Shown here in pieces: positions 8,029 through 16,264 of a stretch of DNA of 64,000 nucleotides. This stretch comes from Segniliparus sp051660745. GTDB lineage: Bacteria; Actinomycetota; Actinomycetes; Mycobacteriales; Mycobacteriaceae. Position 1 is the stretch's first letter. Every line of letters begins with the position of its first letter. Position numbers and translations under genes: made by a program. The notes beneath the pieces were generated by a model. It was not told where the DNA came from. It saw only the letters and a program-made list of their open reading frames with translations, and made no database searches. The stretch spans positions 1 through 64,000 of the forward strand of contig NZ_JBOFQF010000026.1 of the NCBI RefSeq assembly GCF_051660745.1, read 5' to 3'.

Positions 8029-11000
8029 TTGTTCGGAGCCATCGGAGCCTTTGTCTATAGGGCACGTATTCCGGTCATCGTCGTGATGGCCGCGATTTTC
8101 GTCGCGCTGGGGATCTACGGGATCGACCTGCCCAAACACCTCACCCAGGGGGGTTGGTACGCCGACGACAGCGAGTCCGTCCGGGCCTCGCAGCTCGCCG
8201 ACGAGAAGTTCGGCAAGGACACCAAGTCCGACGTCATCCTCTTCATCAGCGCCACCGACGAGGGCGGGAGCGTGGAGAACCCGGCGATCGCCGACGCGGT
8301 GTTCAACCAGCTGGAGAAGATCAAGCACGACCACGCCGACATGACGGTCGACGTCTTCAGCCTGTGGGGGGTCTGGAACCACGCCGCGCCCCAGACCTGG
8401 CCGCAGCCGACGGCGGACGGCCACGCCCCCGCCGCGATCCCGATCGTCAAATCGAGGCTGGAGAGCCCCGACGGCAAGCACACCTTCGTGAGCATCGGTG
8501 TCGCGGGCAAGGACGACACCGAGCGGGTCAACAACTACCGCGCGGTGAAAGACGCGTTCAACTTCTCTGTGCCCGGCGCGAAGGTCGAGGTGACCGGCCT
8601 GCTCTCGGTCACCGACGCGATCAACGAGACGATGGGCAAAGACGTCTTCCGGATGGAGATCCTCGCCGTCCCCCTCACCGCGCTGATCATGTTCTTCGTC
8701 TTCGGCGGCGTGGTGGCCGCGGCCCTGCCCGCCATCGTCGGCGGGCTCGCCATCCTCGGCGGCTACGGCCTCATGAAGATCCTCTCGGAGCTCACCGACG
8801 TGAGCGCGTTCGCGCAGCCGGTGGTGAGCCTGGTCGGCCTCGGCATCGCGGTGGACTACGGCCTGTTCATCGTGAGCCGCTTCCGCGAAGAGCTCGCCGA
8901 GGGCTACCCCACCGAGGTCGCGGTGCGCCGCACGGTGCAATCGGCGGGGCGCACCGTGGTCTACTCGGCGCTCTTGGTGGTCGTCTCCATCGCCTGCGTG
9001 CTGCTCTTCCCGCAGGGCTTCCTGCGGTCGGTGGCATACGCCTGCGGCGTCTCGATCACGTTCGCGGCCTTCATCTCGCTGACCGTCCTCCCCGCGATGC
9101 TGGCCGTCCTCGGGCCGCGCGTCGACGCGCTCAGCCTCGACACGATCCTGCGCTTCTTGCGCCTGAAGTTCATCGCCGACCTGCCGATCATGCGCTACTT
9201 CAAGCGCACCCGCAGCCGCGAGCAGGTGATGGACAGCTTCTGGGGCAAATTGTCCGCGTGGGTGATGAACCACCCGGTCAAGCTCATCATCCCGGTCGTC
9301 GCGGTCCTCGTCCTGCTCATCATCCCCGCGCTCAACATCCAGTTCGCGGGCATCAGCGAGAAGTACCTGCCGCCGGACAACGCCACCCGCCTCGGCCTGC
9401 AGCACTTCGAGGAGACCTTCCCGAAGGAGCGCACCGAGACGCTGAAGCTCATGGTCCTCGGCGGCGATCCGCAGCAGCTGGGCGACATCGCGAGCCAGGC
9501 GAACGCGATCCCCGGCTTCACCGGGCACTTCGCCTTCCCCGACGCCGCGCACCCGGACCCGACGCACCTGACCGACGGCGTCGCCGTCGCCGAGAACGGG
9601 CTCATCGACCGGGGCACGGCGGGCGAGGCCGTGCACCGGCTCCGGGAGATCAAGGCCCCGGCAGGCACCACGCTCTGGGTGTACGGCGCCCCCGCGCTCG
9701 AGCAGGACAGCATCGACGCGGTCTTCGACGGCTTCCCGCTGATGAGCGTGCTGCTCGTCATCATCACCACGATCATGATGTTCCTGGCCTTCGGCTCCGT
9801 GGTGCTGCCGATCAAGGCGGTCATCCTGTCGGTGCTCTCGCTCGGCAGCACGCTCGGCGTGCTCACCTGGATCTTCCAGGAGGGCCACGGCTCCGGCCTG
9901 CTGAACTTCACCCCGTATCCGCTGATGGCCGTGGTGCTCGCCCTGCTCGTCGCCCTCGTGTACGGCCTGTCCTCGGACTACGAGGTCTTCCTCCTCGCGA
10001 GGACGGTCGAGGCCAGGGGCCGGGGCCTGTCCACCGAAGAGGCGACGTGCGAAGGCGCGGCGAGCGGCGGCCGGATCGTCACGGCGGCTGCCCTCGTGCT
10101 GCTGGTGGTGGCCTCGGCGTTCGGCTTCTCGGACCTGGTGATGATGAAGTACCTCGCCTTCGGCCTCATCGCGGCGCTGCTCATCGACGTCACCGCCGTG
10201 CGAATGATCCTCGTCCCGGCCACCATGAAGCTGCTCGGCGACGAGAACTGGTGGGCCCCGAAGTGGATGCACAGGCTCCAGGAGCGCCTCGGCCTCGGCG
10301 AGATCGAGCTGCCGGACGAGCGGCACCTCATCCCCGCCGCCGCAGGCGGCTCCGCGCCCGCCCCGCCCGTCGTGCACACCCAGCGCCCGCAGGGCTGGGA
10401 GGGCTCCGCCGAGCAGCAGCAGCAGCCGGTTCCGGGCCAGTCCCCCGAGACGGACCAGTTCGCCAAGTTCGGCGACGGCGCCCCGACCCAGCCGATCTAT
10501 GTCATCGACGACGAGGGGCCCATCGACCAGCAGGAGTACTGGTCGACGCACGACGTGCCCCCCGCGCCGTCGCGGCGGGCAGAGCCCGCGCCGCAGCAGT
10601 TGGCCGCATGGGGCGCGCAGCCGCAGGAAGCCCCCCCGTCCGCCTGGACCGCTCCTGCGCCGAGCGCTCCGGCTCCCGCATGGGACACGGCGGCTCCGGG
10701 CGATTCTCCCCCACCCGCGTGGGACACGGCTCCGGGCGACTACACCTCGCAACGTGAGGCCAAGCAGAAGGCCCAGGCCTACCAAGAGGCCGCCGTGGAG
10801 GCCCTGCGGGCGGGCAGCGCCCCCGCGCCGCAGCCGGAGCCGGTCGAGCAGCCCCAGGCGTACCGGGAGGCCGCTGTGGAGGCCCCGCGGGCGGCGAGCC
10901 CGGACGAGCCGGAGCAATCCGCCCCCGAGCCGGGCGAGCACCAGCCCCAGTCGCCGGACGAGGAAGACTCGCGCTTCATCTCCGCAGGCAAGCACCACCC

Positions 11001-11061
11001 CGGCGCCCCCGGCACGCTGAGCCCCTGGGACCTCCTGCGCAAAGCCAGGGGTAACGACTAG
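8029..11061 (+). CDS. mmpL3: MmpL3-type trehalose monomycolate transporter (RND family)
   Basis: 1010 aa from a TTG start with GAGGAG overlapping the trmB stop. Two RND halves of six helices, each with the paired proton-relay Asp-Tyr in the middle helix: AVDYGLFIVSRF (D276-Y277) and SSDYEVFLLAR (D650-Y651), matching Mtb D256/Y257 and D645/Y646. Periplasmic porter domains follow TM1 and TM7. After the last helix comes a Pro/Ala/Gln-rich cytoplasmic tail of roughly 260 residues with two copies of YQEAAVEALRA-like sequence. MmpL3 exports trehalose monomycolate for the mycomembrane and is essential in mycobacteria. Neighbours match the Mtb mmpL3 locus. Confidence 0.93.
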   Translation: MFGAIGAFVYRARIPVIVVMAAIFVALGIYGIDLPKHLTQGGWYADDSESVRASQLADEKFGKDTKSDVILFISATDEGGSVENPAIADAVFNQLEKIKHDHADMTVDVFSLWGVWNHAAPQTWPQPTADGHAPAAIPIVKSRLESPDGKHTFVSIGVAGKDDTERVNNYRAVKDAFNFSVPGAKVEVTGLLSVTDAINETMGKDVFRMEILAVPLTALIMFFVFGGVVAAALPAIVGGLAILGGYGLMKILSELTDVSAFAQPVVSLVGLGIAVDYGLFIVSRFREELAEGYPTEVAVRRTVQSAGRTVVYSALLVVVSIACVLLFPQGFLRSVAYACGVSITFAAFISLTVLPAMLAVLGPRVDALSLDTILRFLRLKFIADLPIMRYFKRTRSREQVMDSFWGKLSAWVMNHPVKLIIPVVAVLVLLIIPALNIQFAGISEKYLPPDNATRLGLQHFEETFPKERTETLKLMVLGGDPQQLGDIASQANAIPGFTGHFAFPDAAHPDPTHLTDGVAVAENGLIDRGTAGEAVHRLREIKAPAGTTLWVYGAPALEQDSIDAVFDGFPLMSVLLVIITTIMMFLAFGSVVLPIKAVILSVLSLGSTLGVLTWIFQEGHGSGLLNFTPYPLMAVVLALLVALVYGLSSDYEVFLLARTVEARGRGLSTEEATCEGAASGGRIVTAAALVLLVVASAFGFSDLVMMKYLAFGLIAALLIDVTAVRMILVPATMKLLGDENWWAPKWMHRLQERLGLGEIELPDERHLIPAAAGGSAPAPPVVHTQRPQGWEGSAEQQQQPVPGQSPETDQFAKFGDGAPTQPIYVIDDEGPIDQQEYWSTHDVPPAPSRRAEPAPQQLAAWGAQPQEAPPSAWTAPAPSAPAPAWDTAAPGDSPPPAWDTAPGDYTSQREAKQKAQAYQEAAVEALRAGSAPAPQPEPVEQPQAYREAAVEAPRAASPDEPEQSAPEPGEHQPQSPDEEDSRFISAGKHHPGAPGTLSPWDLLRKARGND

Positions 11062-11084
11062 TCCCGGCAACCCCTTCGGGGAGC

Positions 11085-11128
11085 AAACGAAGAGGGCCGA
11101 TGCGAATTCGCATCGGCCCTCTTCGTTT
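11085..11128. terminator. bidirectional-type terminator after mmpL3
   Basis: A perfect 44-bp palindrome with arm AAACGAAGAGGGCCGATGCG and its complement ending CTTCGTTT, 23 nt after the mmpL3 stop. The A-run before and T-run after the stem make it a strong intrinsic terminator. Its GAAGAGxGCCGATGC arm recurs in the terminator at 14708-14746. Confidence 0.9.
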
Positions 11129-11209
11129 CATGTTCATTTTTGTTGCGGCGAGGAGCCGGCCCCCGAAAGCGTGGCCCTGCGAAGAGCCGCGCGGCGGCGC
11201 ATACGTTAA

Positions 11210-11227
11210 TATGTTGCCGGCAACATA
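11210..11227. promoter_or_regulatory. perfect 18-bp palindromic operator, hemerythrin gene
   Basis: TATGTTGCCGGCAACATA is a perfect palindrome 73 nt before the hemerythrin start. Two near-copies (12049-12066 and 12075-12092) precede the old-yellow-enzyme gene. The symmetry and length suit a MarR- or TetR-type dimer, and a MarR gene lies at 13207. A -10-like TTAATA overlaps its left edge, which suits repression. Confidence 0.7.
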
Positions 11228-11300
11228 AACTATCGAGGGGCCGTCGCCAAAAGACGGCCCCGCCACCCGGCGCAAGCCCAACACGACAAAGGAATCGAAG

Positions 11301-12002
11301 ATGGCCCACCACGAGCAAGTCGACACGCAACCGCGCTTCCGCCGAGGCGAAATGCTCATAGTGCACGACATGTTTCGGCGAGAGTTCGCCCTCATGCCGA
11401 GGCTCGTTCTCGACGTCGCGACAGGCGATCGCGACCGCGCGGGCGTCATTGGCGACCACATCGCAGGCATAACGAGTTTCTTGCACACCCACCACGTCCT
11501 CGAAGACGACAACGTCTGGCCGTTGCTGCTCGACCGCTGCGGCGAGTCGGTGGCCTCGCTGATGGAGCTGATGGAGGCCCAGCACCACCAGCTCGCCGAG
11601 CTGATCCCCCAGGTCGACGCGGCCGTGAGCGCCTGGCGCGACAGCCCGACCGCCGCATCCCGACAGGCCCTGGCCGACGTGCTCGACCGACTGGCACCCG
11701 TGCTGAAGGAGCACCTGGACACCGAGGAGGGCCTCGTCGTGCCACTGATGGAACAACGCATCACGGCCGCCGAATGGACCGGGTTCCTGAAGGGCGAATC
11801 AGGCTCGGTCGACCCGGACTACGCCCCGCTCCTGCTCGGAATGATGATGTACGAGGGCGACCCCGAGAGTGTCGAACAGGTCATCGCCACCACATCCGCC
11901 GACACCAGCCCCGCAATCAAGGAGCTGGCCGCGTCGGCGTTCGCGGCCCACTCCCAGCGGGTGCACGGCACGGCCACCCCGCCGCGCAGCACCGAGCTCT
12001 GA
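11301..12002 (+). CDS. hemerythrin HHE-domain protein
   Basis: 233 aa. The N-terminal 150 residues are a four-helix hemerythrin domain with the usual metal ligands in order: VHDMFRRE (H22), FLHTHHVLEDD (H62/H64/H65, acidic pair after), AQHHQL (H95/H96) and KEHLDTEEGL (H138, E142/E143). These bind a di-iron centre used for O2, NO or peroxide sensing or storage. The C-terminal 80 residues are helical without known motifs. Cytosolic. It carries the same upstream palindrome as the following old-yellow-enzyme gene, so it is probably in the same regulon. Tentatively a redox-stress protein. Confidence 0.88.
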   Translation: MAHHEQVDTQPRFRRGEMLIVHDMFRREFALMPRLVLDVATGDRDRAGVIGDHIAGITSFLHTHHVLEDDNVWPLLLDRCGESVASLMELMEAQHHQLAELIPQVDAAVSAWRDSPTAASRQALADVLDRLAPVLKEHLDTEEGLVVPLMEQRITAAEWTGFLKGESGSVDPDYAPLLLGMMMYEGDPESVEQVIATTSADTSPAIKELAASAFAAHSQRVHGTATPPRSTEL

Positions 12003-12048
12003 CCGCCACATCCGCGACGAAGAGCACGTGTCGTCGCTCACAATATTT

Positions 12049-12092
12049 ATGTGGTCGGCAACGTATATGTTATTATGTGGTTGGCAACATAA
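12049..12092. promoter_or_regulatory. two operator half-copies upstream of old yellow enzyme
   Basis: TATGTGGTCGGCAACGTA (12049-12066) and TATGTGGTTGGCAACATA (12075-12092) are spaced 26 bp start to start, about 2.5 helical turns, and end 21 nt before the ATG at 12114. Both are variants of the perfect palindrome at 11210-11227. Confidence 0.7.
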
Positions 12093-12113
12093 ATGACCGA
12101 AGGAGCTGCACGA

Positions 12114-13189
12114 TGACCACGATCTGGGACCCCTACGAAATGGGGCCGTTCCGCTTGGAGCACCGGCTCGCGATGTCTCCGATGACTCGGAGCAGGGCTA
12201 ACGCGGACGGCACCCCAGGGCCGCTCGCGGTCGAGTACTACCGGCAGCGGGCCGGGCTCGGCCTGTTGATCACCGAGGGGACGCAGCCCTCCGACGACGG
12301 CCAGGGCGGATACCTCAACACCCCCGGCATCTACACCGAAGCCCATATCGAAGGATGGCGGGCCGTCGCGGACGCCGTCCACGACGAGGGCGCTCGCCTC
12401 ATCATCCAATTGATGCACGTCGGGAGGATGTCGCACCCGGACAACACGCCGCACCATCGGCAGCCGGTGGCGCCCTCGGCGATCGCCCCCGGCGTGCAGA
12501 CGCACACCGCCGCCGGACGCAAAGACATTCCCACGCCCCGCGCGTTGAGCACCGACGAGATCGGGGCGACCGTCGACGACTTCCGCCGGGCGGCTCTGGC
12601 CGCTGTCGCGGCAGGGGCCGACGGAGTCGAGATCCACGGGGCCAACGGATACCTGCCGCAGCAGTTCCTCGCGCCGAACGCGAACGTCCGTGAGGACCGG
12701 TACGGAGGATCGATCGAAAACAGGTCGCGGTTCACCGTGGAGGTCGCGTCGGCTGTCGCCGACGCGATCGGTCCCGAGCGCACCGGAATCCGGCTCTCGC
12801 CCGGCGCGCGGCTCGGTGGATTGGACGAGGGGCCCGAAAGCGGCGAGCTGTACCGGCACCTCGTCGCCGAGCTCGCAAAACTCGACTTGCTCTATCTGCA
12901 CCTGTACTACTTCGCCGAGGACGACGGCCTATTGCGCGACCTGCGCTCGCTGTGGCCGAACACGTTGCTGTTGGTCCGAAACGGACGAGGCGTCGAGCAG
13001 ATCGGCGACGACGTGGCGCGCGGTTTGGCAGACATCGCCCCGTTGGGGTGGTCGGCGTTGGCCAACCCCGACGTCGTTGACCGGCTTCGCCTCGGCGCGG
13101 TCTTGAACGCGCCGGACCCGAGCACCTTCTACGGCGGCGGAGCCGCTGGTTACACCGACTACCCGACGCTCGCCAACGCAGAGGCGTGA
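12114..13189 (+). CDS. old yellow enzyme family FMN-dependent oxidoreductase (NemA-like)
   Basis: 358 aa from ATG at 12114, AAGGAG 7 nt upstream. TIM-barrel flavoprotein of the OYE/N-ethylmaleimide reductase class: LAMSPMTRSRA at the N-terminus, QLMHVGRMSHP, the substrate-site pair in EIHGANGYLPQQFL, and NVREDRYGGSIENRSRF, all diagnostic. It reduces electron-poor alkenes, quinones or nitro compounds with NAD(P)H. It lies 17 nt before the MarR gene, so the two are probably one transcript, and its promoter carries two operator copies. This is typical of a MarR-controlled electrophile-response unit. Confidence 0.93.
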
Positions 13190-13206
13190 ACGCGTAGGTT
13201 TGAACA

Positions 13207-13704
13207 ATGATGAAAACCCGAAAGGCTCTCGACGCGTCCTCCGTGCCTGACCTGCCCGAAGCCGCGAACGATTTCCCGGTCGGCTTCGCGATTTTCGGGC
13301 TGGCCAGGACCCACCGGTCGGCAGCGGCCGCGATGCTCTCCGAGATCGGCCTGCACCTCGGCCAAGAGGTCATGCTGATGCAGCTGGACGGCGCGCAGGG
13401 ACGGTCGCAGAAGTCGCTGTGCGAGCTGCTGAGGGCGGACCACTCCACCGTCGCGAAATCAGTCGCCCGGCTGGAGAGAGCCGGACTCGTCACGCGGAGC
13501 AAGGCCGAGCACGACGAGCGCGTCAGTCTCGTCGCCCTCACCGCGAAAGGGGTCGAGCTCCGCGAGAAGGTCTTTGAGGTCTGGGCGAAGCTCGAAGACA
13601 TTACTGCGGCCGGGCTGACCGAACCAGAACAAAAACAATTCGCCGTGCTCGCCGCGAAACTCGCCGCGAACATCGACAAACAAACCTGGCGCCCGCCCGC
13701 GTAG
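13207..13704 (+). CDS. MarR family transcriptional regulator
   Basis: 165 aa. Winged-helix DNA-binding domain with the recognition region KSLCELLRADHSTVAKSVARLERAGLVTR and wing KAEHDERVSLVALTAKG, typical for MarR. A preceding helix (LGQEVMLMQL) and a C-terminal helix form the dimer interface. Encoded directly after the old yellow enzyme. The best candidate to bind the TATGT-N8-ACATA-type palindromes at 11210, 12049 and 12075, which would make this an autoregulated redox or electrophile sensor. That assignment is inference from proximity. No cysteine typical of OhrR-type oxidation sensing is found near the N-terminus; C138-like positions are also absent. Confidence 0.9.
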   Translation: MMKTRKALDASSVPDLPEAANDFPVGFAIFGLARTHRSAAAAMLSEIGLHLGQEVMLMQLDGAQGRSQKSLCELLRADHSTVAKSVARLERAGLVTRSKAEHDERVSLVALTAKGVELREKVFEVWAKLEDITAAGLTEPEQKQFAVLAAKLAANIDKQTWRPPA

Positions 13705-13735
13705 CGTTTGCGCCCCCATTCGAAAGGAACCCGAG

Positions 13736-14680
13736 ATGACCCACTCCGCGCCGGAAAGAGAACAAGAAACTGCCATAGCCGATATGTCGCAAGCAATCAA
13801 AGTCCTGGGCAAAGGCCTCGTCACCCCGGTCCGTTCACCCATCCTGCACACGCCGGACGAGTACGGGCTGGCGTATGAGGACATCACGTTCCCATCCGTC
13901 GACGGCACCCCGCTAGAAGCGTGGTGGATCCCTTGTCCGGGCTCGGACAAACTGGTCATCGCCAACCACCCGATGAACTTCAACCGTTACGGCATCGCCT
14001 CGCACCTGGAGCCGTGGGCCACGCCCGGCGGCAACGACGTCGAGGTCAACTACATGGCGGACTACAAGAACCTGCACGCCGCTGGCTACAACGTGCTGAC
14101 TTACGACTCGCGCAACTTCGGCAACAGCGCCGCCGCCAATGGCGGCGTCTTCACCTGGGGCCTCTTCGAATCCCGCGACGTGGCAGGCTCGCTGCAATAC
14201 ATCAAGTCCCGCCCCGACACCCGCACCATGACCGTGGGCCTGCTCAGCCGCTGCATGGGCGGCAACGCCACCTACGTCGCGATGACCAGGTACCCCGAGC
14301 TCTTCGCGGACGTGCGCTGCCTGGTCAACCCGCAGCCGACCTCGCTGCGCCCCTTCGTCGAGAACAACCTCGCGATGATGGGGGCCGAAGACCAATTCGA
14401 CGCGGTCGACTGGCAAATCCAGCTGAACACCAGCTTCACCATCGACCAGCTGTCGCCGCTGGAATACGCCAAGAACTGCCACGTGCCGACCTTCATCATC
14501 CAGGTGCGCGACGACCTGCTGACCAAACCCGCCGACGTGCAGTCGATCTTCGACAACATCCCCGTCGCCGACAAAAAGCTGTTCTGGATCGAAGGCAGCA
14601 CCCGGCGCTGGGACGGCTACAACTACTTCCCCGAACACCCGGAGCAGATGATCGAATGGTTCGACAGGCACATGAGCTGA
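13736..14680 (+). CDS. alpha/beta hydrolase with cysteine at the nucleophile elbow
   Basis: 314 aa. Alpha/beta-hydrolase fold: an HPMNFNRYG oxyanion-type loop, a YDSRNFGNS strand, then the elbow GLLSRCMGGNA, in which Cys173 occupies the nucleophile slot (S-R-C-M-G) where most family members have Ser. Dienelactone hydrolases also use cysteine there. Candidate acid D260 (QVRDD) and histidine H301 (FPEHPE). No signal peptide. It follows the MarR gene by 31 nt with AAAGGAA as ribosome site, so it probably belongs to the same inducible unit. Substrate unknown. Confidence 0.75.
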   Translation: MTHSAPEREQETAIADMSQAIKVLGKGLVTPVRSPILHTPDEYGLAYEDITFPSVDGTPLEAWWIPCPGSDKLVIANHPMNFNRYGIASHLEPWATPGGNDVEVNYMADYKNLHAAGYNVLTYDSRNFGNSAAANGGVFTWGLFESRDVAGSLQYIKSRPDTRTMTVGLLSRCMGGNATYVAMTRYPELFADVRCLVNPQPTSLRPFVENNLAMMGAEDQFDAVDWQIQLNTSFTIDQLSPLEYAKNCHVPTFIIQVRDDLLTKPADVQSIFDNIPVADKKLFWIEGSTRRWDGYNYFPEHPEQMIEWFDRHMS

Positions 14681-14707
14681 ACCCGTCTCGCCCCGCACGA
14701 GTGATTC

Positions 14708-14746
14708 ATGAAGAGAGCCGATGCCACTGGCATCGGCTCTCTTCAT
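14708..14746. terminator. terminator between convergent hydrolase and narK genes
   Basis: ATGAAGAGAGCCGATGCC (14708-14725) pairs perfectly with GGCATCGGCTCTCTTCAT (14729-14746) around a 3-nt loop; TTTGC follows. It sits between convergent genes and so can serve both. The arm resembles the mmpL3 terminator. Confidence 0.88.
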
Positions 14747-14776
14747 TTGCAGCTTAGCGCCGCGTGGACCCCGTGA

Positions 14777-16129
14777 TCAGTGGCCCGTGCGGACGTAGCG
14801 AACATAGGTGAGCACAGCGAACACGAGATAGACGGCGGCGAACACCTCGAAGGCCATCGTCGCCGAATGCGCGGCCGAGCCGTACGAGGCGCGCAGCAGC
14901 AGGTTGATGCCCACGCCGCCGAGCGCGCCGATCGCGCCTGCGATGCCCATCAGCGAGCTGGACATGGCCCGCGCCCACTCGGCCCGCTCCTCCTCGGACA
15001 GGCCGTCCTGCTCGGCGGCCTTGCGGGTGAAGATGACCGGGATGAGCTTGTAGACCGAGCCGTTGCCCACGCCGGAGAGGACGAACAGGAGGATGAACCC
15101 GGTGAAGAAGAGCGCCCAGCTGCTCTGCGCGATCACCAGTCCCGCCGAGGCGAGCATCGCGACGAACACGCCAGCTGTGATCTTGCCGCCGCCGATCTTG
15201 TCCGCCATCAGCCCGCCGAACGGGCGGGAGACGGATCCGAGGAGCGGGCCGAGGAAGGTGAGCTCCGCCGCGTGCAGCGCGGCGTGCGCGGCGGTCTCGC
15301 CCGCACTGGTGAACTTCAGGTTGAGCACCTGGCCGAAGGCGAAGCTGTAGCCGATGAACGAGCCGAACGTGCCGATGTACAGGATCGAGATGAGCCACGC
15401 GTCGAGGTGGCGCATCGAGGCGACGAGGTCTTTGAAGCTCGCCCTGCGGCGCGGCAGGTTGTCCATCCAGATCGCGCAGCCCACTGCGGCGACGGCGATG
15501 AGGACGAGGTAGATCGCGCAAATCACCGACGCGTGCTTGGGGCCGAGCGTCGAGATGACCAGGAGCCCGATGAGCTGGATGACCGGAACGCCGATGTTCC
15601 CGCCGCCCGCGTTCAGGCCCAGCGCCCAGCCTTTGAGCCGCTTGGGGTAGAAGGAGTTGATATTGGACATGGAGGAGGCGAAGTTCCCGCCCCCCAGCCC
15701 CGCGAGCCCGGCGACGAGAAGGATCACGTCGAAGCTCGGCTTCGCCGTCATCGCCCACAGGGTCGCCGCGGCGGGGATGAGCAGCAAAAGCGCCGAGACG
15801 ATGGTCCAGTTCCGGCCGCCGAACCTGGCCGGGGCGAGCGTGTAGGGGACGCGCAGCACGCTGCCCACCAGCGTCGGCACCGCCACCAGCACGAACTTCT
15901 GCGCCGGGTTGATGTGGAACTCGGGGCCCATGAACAGCACCATCACCGACCAGATCGACCAGATCGAGAAGCCGATGTGCTCGGCGACGACCGACCACAA
16001 GAGGTTGCGGGCGGCGATCTTCTTGCCCGCCGCCTCCCAGAGCGCGACGTCTTCCGGATCCCATTCACGAAGGACGTCGGCGCGGCTGGCGGACTGGTCC
16101 TGCCGAGCCTCAAGCGTTGCGGTTGTCAT
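14777..16129 (-). CDS. narK: NarK-family nitrate/nitrite transporter (MFS)
   Basis: 450 aa, twelve predicted helices. Both glycine-rich nitrate signatures are visible: GLGGGNFASSMSNINSFYP (first half) and GVGNGSVYKLIPVIF (second half), with GLNAGGGNIGVPV between them. These mark the nitrate/nitrite porter branch of the MFS. ATG at 16129 has AGGAG 6 nt upstream. No nitrate or nitrite reductase gene is in the window, so whether it imports nitrate for assimilation or exports nitrite cannot be decided. The next minus-strand gene upstream is a CynX-like MFS. Confidence 0.9.
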   Translation of the reverse strand: MTTATLEARQDQSASRADVLREWDPEDVALWEAAGKKIAARNLLWSVVAEHIGFSIWSIWSVMVLFMGPEFHINPAQKFVLVAVPTLVGSVLRVPYTLAPARFGGRNWTIVSALLLLIPAAATLWAMTAKPSFDVILLVAGLAGLGGGNFASSMSNINSFYPKRLKGWALGLNAGGGNIGVPVIQLIGLLVISTLGPKHASVICAIYLVLIAVAAVGCAIWMDNLPRRRASFKDLVASMRHLDAWLISILYIGTFGSFIGYSFAFGQVLNLKFTSAGETAAHAALHAAELTFLGPLLGSVSRPFGGLMADKIGGGKITAGVFVAMLASAGLVIAQSSWALFFTGFILLFVLSGVGNGSVYKLIPVIFTRKAAEQDGLSEEERAEWARAMSSSLMGIAGAIGALGGVGINLLLRASYGSAAHSATMAFEVFAAVYLVFAVLTYVRYVRTGH

Positions 16130-16264
16130 CGGCGACTCCTCTGTCGTGACGGCGGTGGTGACCGCATCACCGTAAAAGCGCGATGTTGCGCCGCAAGTCT
16201 CGCCGAGTCACCGAACCGTCAAAGGAATCTCACAACCAAGACGCGGGCGAAATGAGAACGCGGC

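Noticed and set aside
7969..11070. 1033-codon open frame opposite mmpL3
   Set aside because: Composition is an Arg/Asp/His-rich mirror of the mmpL3 coding strand; no domain, no ribosome site, and mmpL3 is well supported.
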